Source: Sternotherus odoratus
Lineage: Eukaryota > Chordata > Testudines > Kinosternidae
NCBI GenBank assembly: GCA_032164245.1
Contig: JAVMKO010000001.1
Span: 245,529,644 to 245,593,643, forward strand
Direction: 5' to 3'
DNA: 64,000 nt
Below, one piece after another: positions 12,101 to 23,793 of the stretch (its first letter is position 1; each line of letters begins with the position of its first letter). A program made the translations under genes and the position numbers. The notes beneath the pieces are model-generated. The model was not told where the DNA came from and did not search any database. It saw only the letters and a program-made list of their open reading frames with translations.

Positions 12101-12638
12101 AGCCATGACTCCTGTAGTACCCCATTGCCTTCCACAATACATTGCTGCACTGCTTTTCAAGCCGTTGCACCAATATATGGTCTCTTTCGCCTTGGCTACC
12201 ATAACAGTCTTCATATGCTTGGCAGGGCAATCCCTAAACCACAGTCAGTTTCCACACTCCTGGTTACCCTCACTTGGTTTAGCCTGCCTGCCGGCGCAGC
12301 ATACTGGGATGTGGCTGCTCTCATATTCTTATAGCTACTTGGAGCCACAGGTGAGAGCTGGGTGTACGGTGAGGACCAGAGAGGAAAAGAACCACTCAAA
12401 GAGTGTGGCAGTTCAGATCACTCAAAGGTACCACCTCTCCCATACACTCCAGGAAGTGTGAGTACACAGGGATTATAAATTCAGGCCCAGTACATATCTG
12501 TGTTGAATGTATGCCAGGGTTGTCATAAACATATCACACCACATTATGGAGTATATCCGTTCTTTTCTTTAGTGTATCAGCAAATAATGGGCTGAAAACA
12601 GTCTTCCCCCTGTACACTTCATTTAGAAATGTGCTTTC
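9103..12638. other. Unassigned non-coding DNA
   Basis: I recognise no exon or repeat family here. Several short frames exist (up to about 118 codons near 12.1-12.46 kb). They lack repeats in other frames, domain motifs or splice context that would support them as genes. Confidence 0.5.
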
Positions 12639-12648
12639 CCTTAGACTG

Positions 12649-13222
12649 CAGTGGTTCTCAAACTTTTTGTAGTGGTGACCCCTTTCCCACACTGGGCCTC
12701 TAAGCGTGACCCCCCTCCCCCCCTGGGGTCAGTCAGGGGAGGTGGCGTGCCTGCAGCCCACTGCAGCAGGGGATGGAATGGGGGGGGTTCCAGCAGCACC
12801 CCAGGACAGGGGTCGGGATTGAGGGGGGTTCCAGCAGCCCCCCGAGGCTAGTGGGGGGGGGGGTTCCAGCAGCCCACCGCAGCAGGAGCCGGGCTCATGG
12901 GGGTGCCAGAAGCCCACCTCTGCAGGGGCCGGGTTGGGCATGTGGCAGTGCCCGCAGCCCGCCGAAGCAGGAGCCAGGGCCTGGACCGGCGGGAGCTGGG
13001 ACCGGGCTCGCGGGGCCACCAGCATCCCGCCGCGGCAGGAGCCGTGGCTGGGACCGGCCTTATGGGGGCGCCGGCAGCCCGCCGTGGCAGGGGCACAGGC
13101 TGCCAGCAGCTTGCAGCAGCGGCATTGTTCAGAGCCAGCTGCTGGCAGCAGGGGCTCGCGACCCCCACAGAATTGGCTCGCGACCCCCAGAGGGGTCCCA
13201 ACCCCCACTTTGAGAACCAATG
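12649..13222. mobile_element. hAT (Charlie/SPIN-like ends) element with GC-rich minisatellite
   Basis: The left end is CAGTGGTTCTCAAACTTTTT and the right end is CTTTGAGAACCAATG, the near-complement. This 'ggttctcaa' end is typical of hAT elements. The interior (about 12770-13150) is a degenerate GC-rich array of roughly 50-60-bp units built around GCAGCCCGCCG and GCAGGAGCC. An imperfect duplication, CCTTAGAC before and CCTTAGAG after, is offset by two bases, so the exact left boundary is uncertain. Overlapping open frames on both strands (up to 222 codons) are by-products of the array. Confidence 0.75.
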
Positions 13223-14011
13223 CCTTAGAGCTATCCCGCTCTTCTGACTGGTGCAGGGATTGGCTGGACTGGACCACCCTTATGCTGACTCTTTTGCATT
13301 CGTTATGGCCTAGTACTGACAGTGGTGCTAGCTCTGCACTGTCTCCCCGAGTGCAAGGTTTCCCAATTTTGCCAAAGTAATGCAGGATAAAAAACAACAG
13401 GAGTCTTTTCTCCTTCCTTCCTTGTCCCTAGTGGCAATCCACAGGGTAATCTAAAACAGTGTCAGACAATGACCATGCATTAGTATAAAAAAGACTGATT
13501 TCTTCCTTCATCTGTACTTATGCAGTTCCGTTGACTTCACAATGCTGCACAGGTGTAAATCAAGATAGAATTTGGCTCAAAGAGAAAAAGAAAGGGCAGA
13601 AGAATGCCTAAAGAAGAACATATAGATTTAGCAAGATCAGTCCCTAGAAGGCCAAAGTGTCACCCTTTCAGGGAAACTGCATCTGTATTTCCCCACTTTG
13701 GTCCCTCAAGGGCACCCACCTAAAGTTTTCTGGCTTCCAGTGCTCATCTGTCACGAGTGTAGACCTGTATCTCACTCCCTTCTGATCAATGATTTAAGGC
13801 TGCACAGCTCCCTGCTGTAGACTGCAATATCTCCAGCAAACCACTCTGCCCAAAAGCCCCTTTCCTTACTCTCTGAGGGCTACAAACAGAGTATTGTCAG
13901 CAGTTACAAGTTACCTGCCAGCACCTGCTAAGCAACCACATTTGTTCTTAAGGTAAAACATCACAGAGAAAGCAGATAAAAACAATAAAAGAATATGCAC
14001 ACATGCTAAAA

Positions 14012-14229
14012 AAAAAACAAGGAGTCCCTGTGGCACTTTAGAGACTAACAAATTTATTTGGGCATAAGCTTTCATGGGCTAGAACCCATTTCATCAGATG
14101 CATAGAGTGGAAAATACAGAAGCAGGTATAAATACATGAAAAGATGGAAGTTGTTAGTCTCTAAGGTGCCACAAGGACCCCTAGTTGTTTTGCTGATACA
14201 GACTAACACGGCTACCACTCTGAAACCTA
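14012..14229. mobile_element. Penelope-like element end, inverted (fold-back) copy, 11-bp TSD
   Basis: A PLE 3' end in minus orientation (GGAGTCCCTGTGGCACTTTA, AATTTATTTGGGCATAAGC) is followed by the same end in plus orientation and then the terminal module ACACGGCTACCACTCTGAAA. Inverted arms lie at 14016-14051 and 14151-14190. The 11-bp duplication ACATGCTAAAA flanks it at 14001-14011 and 14230-14240. No coding capacity. Confidence 0.85.
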
Positions 14230-15402
14230 ACATGCTAAAAGGTTTACTAGAGATCAACCCCAGTTCCAACATAGGGCTCTGGCAGATGTCAGTCCTCCAA
14301 ACTTCGCAGCTGGGTTTTCCCTGTGATTACAAGTCTATATCAGTTTTTAGATCATGAACCAGTACCAAGGATGGGGAGATCAGTCATTTCTTAATATAGC
14401 CTAGTATATCTCTGGTATACAGTAAAAGGTAATCACCAGTTGATGACTCTTTCCCCAGGATGCAGCTGTGACGGTGCTGTTCCTGGTGGGATCCAACTGT
14501 GAGTGTCAGATCAGGACAGATTGCTTCCAAAAGGGCATCTACAGCCCAGAGCTGGGGTTTCTTCACACTAAGGCACCAAACCAGCTAAACAGAAAAGACT
14601 TTGGTCTCACCCCATTGGCTAACCACAAGTCACACAAGCAATTCCCTTAGACACTCCAGCTTTCCAGTATCACCACCACCAGCCACCTGTCCTGGGGACC
14701 AATGGTTATGAAAACCAATCCCCCAAATAAAGAAAACGGTTCTCCCCAATTCCAAAGAATCAGGCCCCAGACCCAGGTCAATATACCAATCAGATCTTAC
14801 CACAAATCACGCGGTAGCCAATCCTTTAGAATCTAAAATCTAAAGGTTTATTATAAAAGGAAAAAGGTATAGGCGAGGGTTAAGAATGGCTAAAAGAAAT
14901 CAATTACATGCAGTAATGGCACATCTCTTAGCTCAGGCTTTCAGCAAAGGTAGAATAAAGTGCAGGTTCAAATCAAAGTCTTTGGATGCATCCCATTTGG
15001 GGGATGGGTCAGTACCATTGTCCAGAGTTCCCTGAGTAGCAAAGTTCCATCCAAAGCTGGAAACAAGGCAGGCTGAAGACTGGAGGTGAAAGACAAAATG
15101 GGGAATGTTCTTCCAGGCTTTATAGACTTTTTCTTCTGGGCCAAGACCCTCCTCCTTCTTTTGCAGAGTCCGGTTGCAAAATGGAGGCTCACAGTCACAA
15201 GGTCCAATCACCAGACTTTCCAGGATTCAGTTTCTGACCAGGCAGTGACATTCCTAGAGCAGCTCGGGTGTGGACAGGCATGTACAAAGTCCATTGTGTG
15301 GTTGATGTCCCTTAATGGGCCATCAGGCAGCCCAAGCATGTCTGAGCCTTCACAGGAGCCAAGCCTAAGCTTGCATTACAGGCACCTTTAACTTTAGTTA
15401 CA

Positions 15403-15460
15403 GAATAGATACACACATATGGCATAGATACACACATATGGAATAGATACATACATAAGA
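15403..15460. repeat. Short tandem repeat, about 21-bp unit
   Basis: Nearly three copies of a unit containing GAATAGATACACACATATGG. Confidence 0.85.
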
Positions 15461-15614
15461 CACCTGTTATGACCCCCTTCACATAATATTTTGTGCACCC
15501 ATTGATCTACACGGTACCAAACTATTTCAGTACCGTGACAGCAGCTTCAAATGGCTGAGGGTTTTTTATTTTGTTTTTGGTTTTTTGCATAATTGGTGTT
15601 GTGGTATTATCCAC

Positions 15615-16388
15615 TGTCAGAGTTCCCTCCCCACTCTGAACTCTAGAGTACAGATGTGGGGACCCGCATGAAAGACCCCCAGCTTAGATTAAAACTTCCC
15701 CAAGGCACAAACTTCTTTTGTACCTGGGTGATAGGCTGCCACCACCAAGTGTAAAACAAAGAATCAGGGAAGAACCACTTGGAGTTCTTAATTCCCCCAA
15801 ATATTCCCCCCAAGCTTACACCCCCTTCCTGGGAAAGGCTTGAGATAAACCCCTCATCAATCCTTACAGGTGAGCCTGATCCAAAAATCTGGCTCTAAGA
15901 CAATGGAAAAAATCAGTTTGATTCTTAAAATTTTAATTAAAGAAAAGGGGGGGGGGAAAGGTTACCTCTATAAAATATTTTGTACAGAGTTACAAAAGAT
16001 TAAAAAACAACACAGAGGAATCCCCTCTAGATTAGTTTCAATGTTACAAGGAAAACACAGGGATATCTCCCTCTAGCAAGAGAAATTCACAAGTGAAAAA
16101 CAAATAGAAGGTAACATGCCTTACCTGGCTACTACTTACTATTTTTGTGATATTTGAAGACTGATGTAGATTAGGTGGAGGGAAGAAATGGCTGTCTGAT
16201 TCCTCTGAAATCCCCAGAGCAAATAACTCACAAAACAAAGTCACAGAGAACAAAACCTTCCCTCCCCCAGATTTGAACGTATCTTCTGTCCCCATTGGTC
16301 CTTTTGGTCAGGTGTCAACCAGTTTATCTTAGCTTCTTAACCGCTTACAGGTAAGGAGGAATTCTCGGCTACTTTTATGGTTATGACA
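15615..16388 (-). mobile_element. Solo LTR (orientation probably minus)
   Basis: The 774-bp repeat begins TGTCAGAGTTCC and ends GGTTATGACA, giving the TG...CA ends and short TGTCA/TGACA inverted repeat of LTRs. Flanks TCCAC (15610-15614) and CCCAC (16389-16393) are a 5-bp duplication with one difference. No internal region adjoins it, so it is best read as a solo LTR. Minus orientation is an inference from a CCAAT motif near the end labelled right here. Confidence 0.65.
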
Positions 16389-16393
16389 CCCAC

Positions 16394-17689
16394 TCTCCAG
16401 GGATTCCCCAGGAAAACCATCTCACACATATTGTCTCAAACATCCTTGCTTGTCTAGCATATTTAAATACAGTCATTTGAACTCTTTGCACTTCCTAGGT
16501 CTCCCATCTGTCACAGGAATGCCATGTGAAGGTGCTTCATAATACAGATTGCTTTGTTGCCTTGTATTCCCTGGTACAGTACTTGTATAAGCCTGCAAGG
16601 ATACAGGTCTTTCTAGTTCACTCCATGACAGCTTATGGGTCTTTGCTTTGCCACAGTTTGATAGTGGCCATCATGCCAGACAAGAGCAGAGGAGCCACTA
16701 AAGTTTATCTTGTCATGGATGTCTGTGTTGTCTTCCAGGAAATGTGCTATTTGAGATAAGGGTAGCCAAAGATGTGTTATGCATTCTATTATTTCCAGTG
16801 ACTGTTTTCCGAAATCATAACAATGCTGGACATCTTCAAAGAATATGCTTGCTTTCACATCTCAACCAGCACCGATTCAAATCCTTAGGGAACAGAACAC
16901 TCTGTCACTCAAGGGTCACATACCGGCAAGTTAGAATGGCGCTCTAACATATGTAGAGAAGAATAAAAGGATTTGAATCCAGACATTATGCTTCCCTAAG
17001 CAAGCACCCAGTTTGCCAGAAAGGTCATGGGAGAATGACAAGGAGGTATTTCATACATTATGTTGGTCATGTGGAAGATGTGCTGTATGACTGTAATATT
17101 ATCAGCTAGCAAGTTCTTTCCATTAATGAGAGAGGGTTTGATCCCTTATGAATTGCAAAGAGACTAAATTGAAAAATACAAAAAAAAAAAAGAAATTCAG
17201 GAGCATTAATGTTATTTCTCATGTGTCACTGGCATTTGCATGCCGCATTGATGATTGCAATAAAAGAACCTGTAGAGAACAGTGACAGAAAATTCTCCCA
17301 CCTGAATAGCTATCCCCAGTAGTGCAAGTGGAAATCGTTTCTTGCCAGTATTGCACTCATGGGAGGGACACAAGTGTGTGGGGGAGCACGTGACTTCCCC
17401 CCCCCACATGACCTTCCATGTGACTCCTCCCAACCCACCCCATGCCCAGGGCCCCTATGTTCTCCCTGTCCTCTCCAACACCCCCTTGATCTGCCTAAAA
17501 TTTTACAATGATGCTTTGGGGCCCTGTTGCCACCTATACTTCCAGGTGTCATTGAGGATTCAGCAGCACCCCAAATTGAAAACTTCTTAAAAAAAAAGAA
17601 AAGCTGGAAGGACAATCGTCCCCACTTTCCCTTAATACAATATCAGTGCTTCCCTTATGTCCAAACTAAGCTTCTGCCAGCTTACCTTT
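16394..17689. other. Unassigned non-coding DNA
   Basis: No gene or named repeat recognised. A C-run and a short A-run occur near 17180 and 17398. Confidence 0.5.
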
Positions 17690-17697
17690 ATCTAAGG

Positions 17698-17902
17698 AGT
17701 CTTGAAGTTGAAATCTCCTCAGTGTTATAGATATGCTTGCTTTGATCTGCTTAGCTCTTAGACGTCCAGGGGCTCTGGGCTGCTGGCCCTATGCTGCCCA
17801 GAGTCCCTAGGCCGTCCACCATTACAGATTTTTTTCCCAAGAACCACCTGTAGCATTTCACGAACCCCTAAGGGTTCACAAACCCCAGTTTGGAAACCAC
17901 TG
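17698..17902. mobile_element. Probable hAT remnant, right end only
   Basis: The right end AACCCCAGTTTGGAAACCACTG is a hAT-type terminus ending in CTG. An 8-bp word ATCTAAGG precedes 17698 and follows 17902, but the left end lacks the expected CAGTGG-type terminus, so the left boundary is doubtful. Confidence 0.45.
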
Positions 17903-17984
17903 ATCTAAGGGTATGTCTTATAGAAAAAAAAGGGTAGGTATAAATGGTCAGTTTTCAGAATGGAGAGAGGTAAATAGTGGTGTC

Positions 17985-19060
17985 CAGTTCTGGGTCCAAT
18001 CTAATGCAACATATTCATAAACGATCTGGAAAAAGGGGTAAACAGTAAGGTGGCAAAATGTGCAGATGATACAAAATTACTAGAGATAGTTAAGACCTGG
18101 GCAGACGGTAAAGAGCTACAAAAGGATCTCTCAAAACTGGGACATTGGGCAACAAAATGGCAGATGAAATTTAATGTTGCTAAATGAAAAGTAATGCACA
18201 TTGGAAAGCATAATTCCATAGAAAATAATGGGGTCTAAATTAGCTGTTACCACTCAAAAAAGAGATCTTGGAATCATTGTGGATAGTTCTTTGAAAACAT
18301 CCACTCAAAGCACATCAGTAGTCAAAAAAGCTAACAGAATGCTGGGAATAATTAAGAAAGGGATAGATAATAAAACAGAAAGTATAACATTGCCTCTATA
18401 TAAATCCATAGTACTCTCATGTCTTGAATACTGTGTGCAGATGTGGTTGCCTCATCTCAAAAAAGATATATTGGAATTGGAAAAGGTTCAGAAAAGGGCA
18501 AAAAAAAAATTAGTAGGGGTGTGGAACGGCTTCCGTATGAGGAGAGATGAATAAGACTGGGACTTTTCATCTTGGCAAAGAGACAGCTAAAGGGAGATAT
18601 GATTGAAGTCTATAAAATCATGACTGGTGGAGAGAAAGTAGATAAGGAAGTGTTGTTTACTACTTCTCATAATACACAAACTAGAGGTCACCAAATGAAA
18701 TCAATAGGCAGCAAGTTAAAAACAAATAAAAGGAAGTATTTCTTCACACAACGCACAGTCAACCTGTGGAACTCCTTGTCAGATGATGTTCTGAAGGTCA
18801 AGACCATAACAGGGTTCAAAAAAGAACTAGATAAATTCATGGAGGATAGGTGCATCAATGGCTATTAGGCAAGATGGGCAGGAATGGTATCCCTAGCCTC
18901 TGTTTGCCAGAATCTGTGAATGATCAACAGGGGATGGATTACTGGATGATTACCTGTTCTGGTCATTCCCTCTGGGGCACTGGCATTTGCCTCTGTTGGA
19001 AGACAGTGGGATGTATGGATCTTTGGTCTGACCCAGTAGGGCCATTCTTATGTTCTTCAT
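17985..19060 (+). pseudogene. L3/CR1-group LINE, C-terminal RT half and 3' end
   Basis: Reading through frame changes, the RT catalytic box region AKCADDTKLLE (about 18050-18090) is present. An open frame at 18228-18554 follows, carrying a thumb and 'LGIIVDSSLK', 'KKANRMLGIIKKG' and 'LEYCVQMWLPH' motifs. A further frame at 18572-18868 has '[12 protein letters not shown]' and '[13 protein letters not shown]'. The order and spacing are those of the CR1/L3 ORF2 C-terminus. The 3' end near 19030-19060 (GACCCAGTAGGGCCATTCTT, ATGTTCTT) is the usual L3-type tail. The copy is 5'-truncated, as is normal for target-primed insertion, and is inactivated by stops. A second member of the same subfamily is at 46110-46975. 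Confidence 0.85.
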
Positions 19061-19270
19061 TAGCAATGTTAAAGTGCTGCAGCAGCAGCACTTTAATGTG
19101 GTTGCGTACTCGTAGCACCAGTGCTTGGAGAGAGCTCTCCCAGCACTGTAAAAAAAAACACCCCACGAGGGGAGTAGCTACCAGCACCCATTGCTCAGGG
19201 GTGTGTTTTTTCAAACCCCCGAGCGAGGATGTTTCAGTGCTGAAAAGTGGCAGTGCAGACAAGGCTTAAG
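19061..19270. mobile_element. MITE-like palindromic repeat next to the L3 tail
   Basis: Starts with TTAAAGTGCTGCAGCAGCAGCACTTTAA, itself an inverted repeat, and ends GTGCAGACAAGGCTTAAG. This resembles other short non-autonomous elements of this window (compare 43860-44070, ending GCAGACAAGCCC). Confidence 0.55.
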
Positions 19271-19613
19271 TATTGTTCTCCGCCAGGTACTAGGAAAGCA
19301 AAGATGCCTTGCCATCTGGGTTTGATGGAAATAGGCATAGAACTGTGCCTGCTACATGCACCTTGATAGAACGACAACCCAAATTGTTGTATTATTTTGC
19401 TCAGCATGACATACAGGAGGGACAATCAAAATCAGCCTGGCAAAACGTGCATGAGAACTGTCTCTGGACACATAAACAATTGATCAAAATAACATTCTCT
19501 GATCTCTTGGAGCCAAATCCTGTTCCCATTGAAATCAAAAGAAATTCTGCTATTGAGCTTAATGGGAACAGGCTTAGACATTTGGAGAGGAAAGAACAAA
19601 ACCACTCAAGCAA

Positions 19614-20258
19614 GGGTTTAAGCTATTGGGGACAGCCACAGGTATCAAAGGCTGCTGACTCATGTGAAAGTCAGCAGACATCTGATCTTTGTCCATTGCA
19701 AGGAAGAAATCAGCAATCAATGAGCTTAGAACGGTCTTTGTACCATATCCCACTCATAAATCCATCTGCAAAGAATCAAGGAAATATGAAGGCTCGAGAT
19801 TACCTTGAAGTCCTCAGTCCCTTGGTTAGAATGCTCCCATCATTCTATGTTCATAGTATATGTTCATAGTCCAGAGGCTGGAGCAGGAATCAAAAACACT
19901 GTTTAAACACGTTAGGTCTTCCGCTCCACCTCTCCCCTCTTGAGGACTCCTGACCAACTTAACAGCACAATACATACACTAATAAACTTAAACAATCCCT
20001 TTGCTTAAGTTTGTTAGCAAATGTATTGTGCTGTTAAACCCATATAAAAAATGAATGCCCTCCCTAGCCAGGTTCTGCTCCTTTAAGGAGCAGAGTGAAG
20101 CTCCACCCCCATCCCCACCCTCCACCCCTCGTCCAGGGGTGGGGAGGTAGCCTCCCAAGTCTTTCCGGTACCCCATACTCACTAAAACTCTCTTGCCAGT
20201 ACTGCATACTGCATACCACCCTACTTGCACTCCTGGCTGTCCCCAATAGTTTAAACCC
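19614..20258. repeat. 645-bp unit bounded by 25-bp inverted repeats
   Basis: The left end is GGGTTTAAGCTATTGGGGAC plus AGCCA. The right end is the reverse complement with a single difference, finishing in TAGTTTAAACCC. A separate strong hairpin lies inside. The flanking TTTAA is part of the inverted repeat, so a piggyBac-like TTAA target cannot be separated from symmetry. A 186-codon frame (19309-19869) runs across the left boundary and is not supported as a gene. Class unknown. Confidence 0.6.
19959..20037. repeat. 79-bp hairpin
   Basis: Outer arms TTAACAGCACAATACAT and ATGTATTGTGCTGTTAA pair perfectly over 17 bp. Inner arms around CTAATAAACTTAA and TTAAGTTTGTTAG pair with one mismatch. The loop is about 13 bases. 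Confidence 0.85.
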
Positions 20259-21042
20259 ACAATACATAGTCTAGCTCCCTAGTTCCCCATATTAGAAGCA
20301 GTGAAAAGGATCCACTCTGCCAAATCAAAGTGTGGGGCCAAAAGGAAAATCAAAGTGAGAAGCGAGCAACAGTGAAGAGTGTGAAATGAGATTAAAACAT
20401 CCCTTTCTTCATGTGTCTCCTTTTTCTATAAATATATCAAAAGTGTCTTAATCTCATTTCTTCTCTGTCCATGGTCACCCAGTGGGAATGTTTTCATACA
20501 ATGTCTGTTCTCATATAAGCTACCAAGTAATATAAATAAAAAATCAGATAGCACTGAGGCCTCTTTTAACACTGACTTTTCCATAGTTCTCATTTTAATG
20601 TGAACCCTTTTCTTGGCCCAAACAAGTGTGCACTGTCCTGTTTATTTTCTTTTAAAAGGCTGGTTTGATTCAGTATCCAAAGCATCCAAAAAAGATCATT
20701 TAGTCTGGGAAGCCAAATCATACAGATTTTATTTATTTAGCCACTCCAGCAAAATAAAAGTGGCTTCCAGGAGGTAAACTTTCCTGAAAGATTACAATTA
20801 GTTGCAGGAAATTTGGCCTTGAACCATGTCTCAGGGTTAGAAGTAGTATTAATTGCTAAGCATTTAACTGAACACTCTGTCTATTTGGAATGGGAAGAGG
20901 GTTGCCAGCTGGGCCTTCATTTGTCAATTGTCTCATATACAAATAGCATAGAATTTAGAACCAATGGCTCAGTTATTTCTAAAGGATAAGATGACAGGGT
21001 AACAGTGAATAATCAGACCATGGGCCAAATCTGGACTGTCAG
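20259..21042. other. Unassigned non-coding DNA
   Basis: AT-rich DNA without recognisable features. Confidence 0.5.
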
Positions 21043-21044
21043 TA

Positions 21045-21149
21045 GGGTGACCATTTTATAGGGACAGTCCCGATTTTGGGGCCTTTTTCATATATATCGG
21101 TTCCTATTAACCCCCACCTCGATTTTTCACGCTTGCTGTCTGGTCACCC
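21045..21149. mobile_element. Tc1/mariner-type MITE
   Basis: The 105-bp element has ends GGGTGACCA and TGGTCACCC and is flanked by TA on both sides (21043-21044 and 21150-21151), the Tc1/mariner target duplication. No coding capacity. Confidence 0.7.
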
Positions 21150-21151
21150 TA

Positions 21152-23047
21152 ACTGCCAACCAATTTTGAACAGCCCCTCATATCTTTTTATTTACTTTTT
21201 ATTGTTATTACTTTTTATTATTTTCTCTGAAGTGTGGATCTTGACTGTACATTGACAAGAAATTTGAACCTTGACAAAAAATAATTAACTACCCCTGTAG
21301 TCGAAGGATGATGTTCTCTGTGTAATGCCCTTCTTATAGAGGCATATGGAGAAGATGAAGTGGCTTGGGGGACAGGAGGTGATCCATGACACGCATTCGG
21401 ATGTACTGATAGGTGAGAGTATGACATATGTACCTCACATCTATTCATCTCATGTATGCCCACTGGAACTTAAAAAATCTTCTTGGAACTGAGAGAAAAT
21501 GGCCAGCATAAATCATTGGACTGGGGTGACAGGAAGACATTGAGTATGCATTAAGGAGTAGAAGCCAAAAATTCATACCTTTCTGCCCATTTAGGCTCCT
21601 AAATCCATTTTTAGTAAACTCATTAGAGGTGGCCTGGTTTTCAAAGGTACTGAGCACCTACAACTGTCGCTGAAGACAATAGAAGCTGTGACTTTCAGTG
21701 GGAATTGGCTGAAAAGGGTACAAAATAATTACAAAAAGGAAATAGAAATTGCTAAGGATGAATATAAACAAAAACGTGCATAAAGGTCTGGGTTAAATAC
21801 GACTTATGGATCCATAACATCTAAGGTTTTTTAAAGCTGGGTTTTGGTTTTGGTTTTTTTTTTTTTTACTAATATAAAATGTACTTATTTTTTTAATATC
21901 TAAGCCAAGGTATGATCTCCTGTTAACCAGCCTTGCCAAAAACTGTCTGAAGACCAACAAGAGCAGCAGTGAAGCCCCAATCCAACCATTCATCTCTATC
22001 CAGAAGGTGATGAAATCACATTGATTTCAATGTGTGCTTTAAAGTGCAGCATGTGCAGCATGTGCTTAAGTGATTTGAGTGAGCACATGCTTTGCCAAAC
22101 TGGCCCCTAACAACCCAAACTCAGTCCTCTGCTGCAACATTCACCTCAATGGGGTGTAGTCATTCCGTCCCACACCCTTTGCTTTTAATTGGGTGTGAAT
22201 ATCAACAATTATTGGGCAATTTAAATGTTAATACTATTATTAAACATGGGAAAATTTTCCTTCTTTCCATTCAGCCTTTTCCGCAAGGATATTAAACATG
22301 AAACCTATGTTAATGTAATTTAAAGCCAGATAGCTGAGATGAAAAAGTCAGGAAAAACAAAACACATGTTTCCTGAAGCTACACTGAAAACCCTGTATGT
22401 TTTAAAGCATACATTAAACAACATAAACAGAAATACATATTATGCTATACAGTGATGTTAAATCAAAAGCACCTGTGTCCAAAAGATACCTGGATATTTA
22501 TCTAGTCAGAGCAAAACAAACAAAAAGTGGTAACTTGCTCACATACATAGCTCATCTGGAGCCTGTTCTGGAAATATCAGGCTATCCGACATTCTGTTTC
22601 CTGGGGCTCCAAGAGGTGAGATTTTCTCCCTTTTCCTTAATTCCTGGCCATCACTGAACTCCACCTGTTTTGTTTATTATTTTATAGGAGTCTTTCCCAA
22701 CATCTGCTCCTTGTAATCAGCCTTTAAATCATCTGGCTGAAAGACCTAAAAGTGGTCCTTTTGCTTTTGGCTGCTGCAGGTGGTACATCCCTTTCATCTA
22801 ATAAATAGACAGCTCCTTGTATGTAGTTTTCCTTGGATTTCTCTTTTTCTTAATTCTGAGGAGGTGATGGATAGTACCATGAACATTTTCCAAGAAAAAC
22901 TGAAATATAAAATACTCTATGTGTGCAAAATGGCCACGTTAATGTTGCTGCAGCAACCTTAATTTTTGCATATCCTGTGCATATGCTTTTACTTTTTCCT
23001 GTGCAGCCTAAATTATTATTGAGTATTTGTTTCATTATTTTGCATGC
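21152..23047. other. Unassigned non-coding DNA
   Basis: No gene recognised. Around 21630-21720 there is a stretch of the 'AAAGGTACTGAGCACCTA' type that recurs in related form at about 44110-44230, 45285-45410 and 62340-62480 and looks like an old interspersed repeat. Confidence 0.45.
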
Positions 23048-23052
23048 AGTAG

Positions 23053-23793
23053 TGTAGCGGGGTGCTCCCCGCTCCCTGCTGGCCAGGGCTGGAATAGCCC
23101 TGGAAAGAGGGTTTGTGGCTGGGAGCCTGCTAGCAGGCTTAAGTGGAAAGCAGGCTCAGCTGTGTGGCCACGCCCCAAACATTCCAGGCTGTATAAAAGC
23201 CTGGGAGGCAGGAGTTAGAGGAAGAGAGGGAGAGTGAGTTTACTCTGAAGGAGTCAGTCTCCTCTGTACTCAGAGGGAGACAGGGCCTGGCTGCAGGGAG
23301 CCTTTATCAAAGTACCTGGACTGGGACAAGGCGAGGGCAAGGCAACTGGGAGCCAGGGAGTGACTAGCTCTAGCTGGAGGGCCCCAGCTTGCTGAGCCTA
23401 GGGAAGGCCCGACCCACGGGGTACTGGGGGTTGCAAGGGGGCGGCCCCTGGGCTGATACGAGCAGCAGGCCGACCCCTTCTTGCCGGTGATGAGTAGCCA
23501 TGAGACTGCAGTCAGCCTCAGGGGAACTGAGGCAGTGGTGACTGGCAGTGGCCGTATCTGAGGCAAGTTGGGGATAGTGGGTGTTGGGTTCCCCAGGGAG
23601 GGGAGACCCTGAGACAAGGGGGGTACTGCAGGGGTGCAGCACCCTCAGCGAGGGGTCCCGGGGTCTGGGAGGGGCACGGGACCAGTGTGGAGAAGCGGAC
23701 GTCAGCCGGCAGAGGGCGCTCCTGGGTCAACAAGAGCTAATTCCCAGACCACCAGACGGGGGCGCCGCCGGGTGAGTGACCGACGCCGTTACA
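23053..23793 (+). mobile_element. Solo LTR with 5-bp TSD
   Basis: The 741-bp repeat starts TGTAGCGGGG and ends GCCGTTACA. TG...CA ends with TGTA/TACA inverted tips and a perfect 5-bp duplication AGTAG (23048-23052 and 23794-23798) identify an LTR of an ERV or Gypsy-type element. A TATA box at 23192-23199, preceded by a CACGCCCC motif (about 23169-23176), supports plus orientation. No internal retroelement sequence adjoins it, so it is probably a recombination product. GC-rich open frames on both strands inside it are not genes. Confidence 0.85.
23192..23199 (+). promoter_or_regulatory. TATA box of the solo LTR
   Basis: TATAAAAG about 140 bp into the LTR, with a GC-rich CACGCCCC motif about 20 bp upstream. 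This is the normal U3 promoter arrangement. Activity is not known. Confidence 0.6.

Larger units (their letters stand above)
13630..15500 (-). mobile_element. Probable LTR-retroelement non-coding repeat
   Basis: I recognise this from recall as a long interspersed repeat of the LTR type, read on the minus strand. It includes blocks around 14830-14960 (TAAAGGTTTATTATAAAAGG and a long stretch downstream) and TTAATGGGCCATCA near 15310. There are no coding domains and I could not define the ends. A PLE-derived insertion (14012-14229) interrupts it. The superfamily is not determined. Confidence 0.4.

Noticed and set aside
11971..12480. Overlapping 93-118-codon plus-strand and 73-codon minus-strand frames as possible exons
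   Set aside because: Frames on both strands overlap, no family motif is visible, and no convincing splice sites in frame were seen.
12649..13230. 8-bp duplication CCTTAGAC / CCTTAGAG for the hAT element
   Set aside because: It is offset by two bases from the expected left end and has one mismatch, so I did not count it as confirmed.
12729..13397. 222-codon minus-strand frame and overlapping plus-strand frames
   Set aside because: Same cause: minisatellite inside the hAT element at 12649-13222.
17690..17910. 8-bp word ATCTAAGG on both sides of a hAT remnant
   Set aside because: The left side has no hAT terminus next to the word. The match may be chance, so it is given only as low confidence.
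19309..19869. 186-codon plus-strand frame
   Set aside because: It begins in unremarkable DNA, runs through a small inverted repeat ('CCTGTTCCCATT ... AATGGGAACAGG') and across the boundary of the 645-bp inverted-repeat unit. No domain or splice signals.
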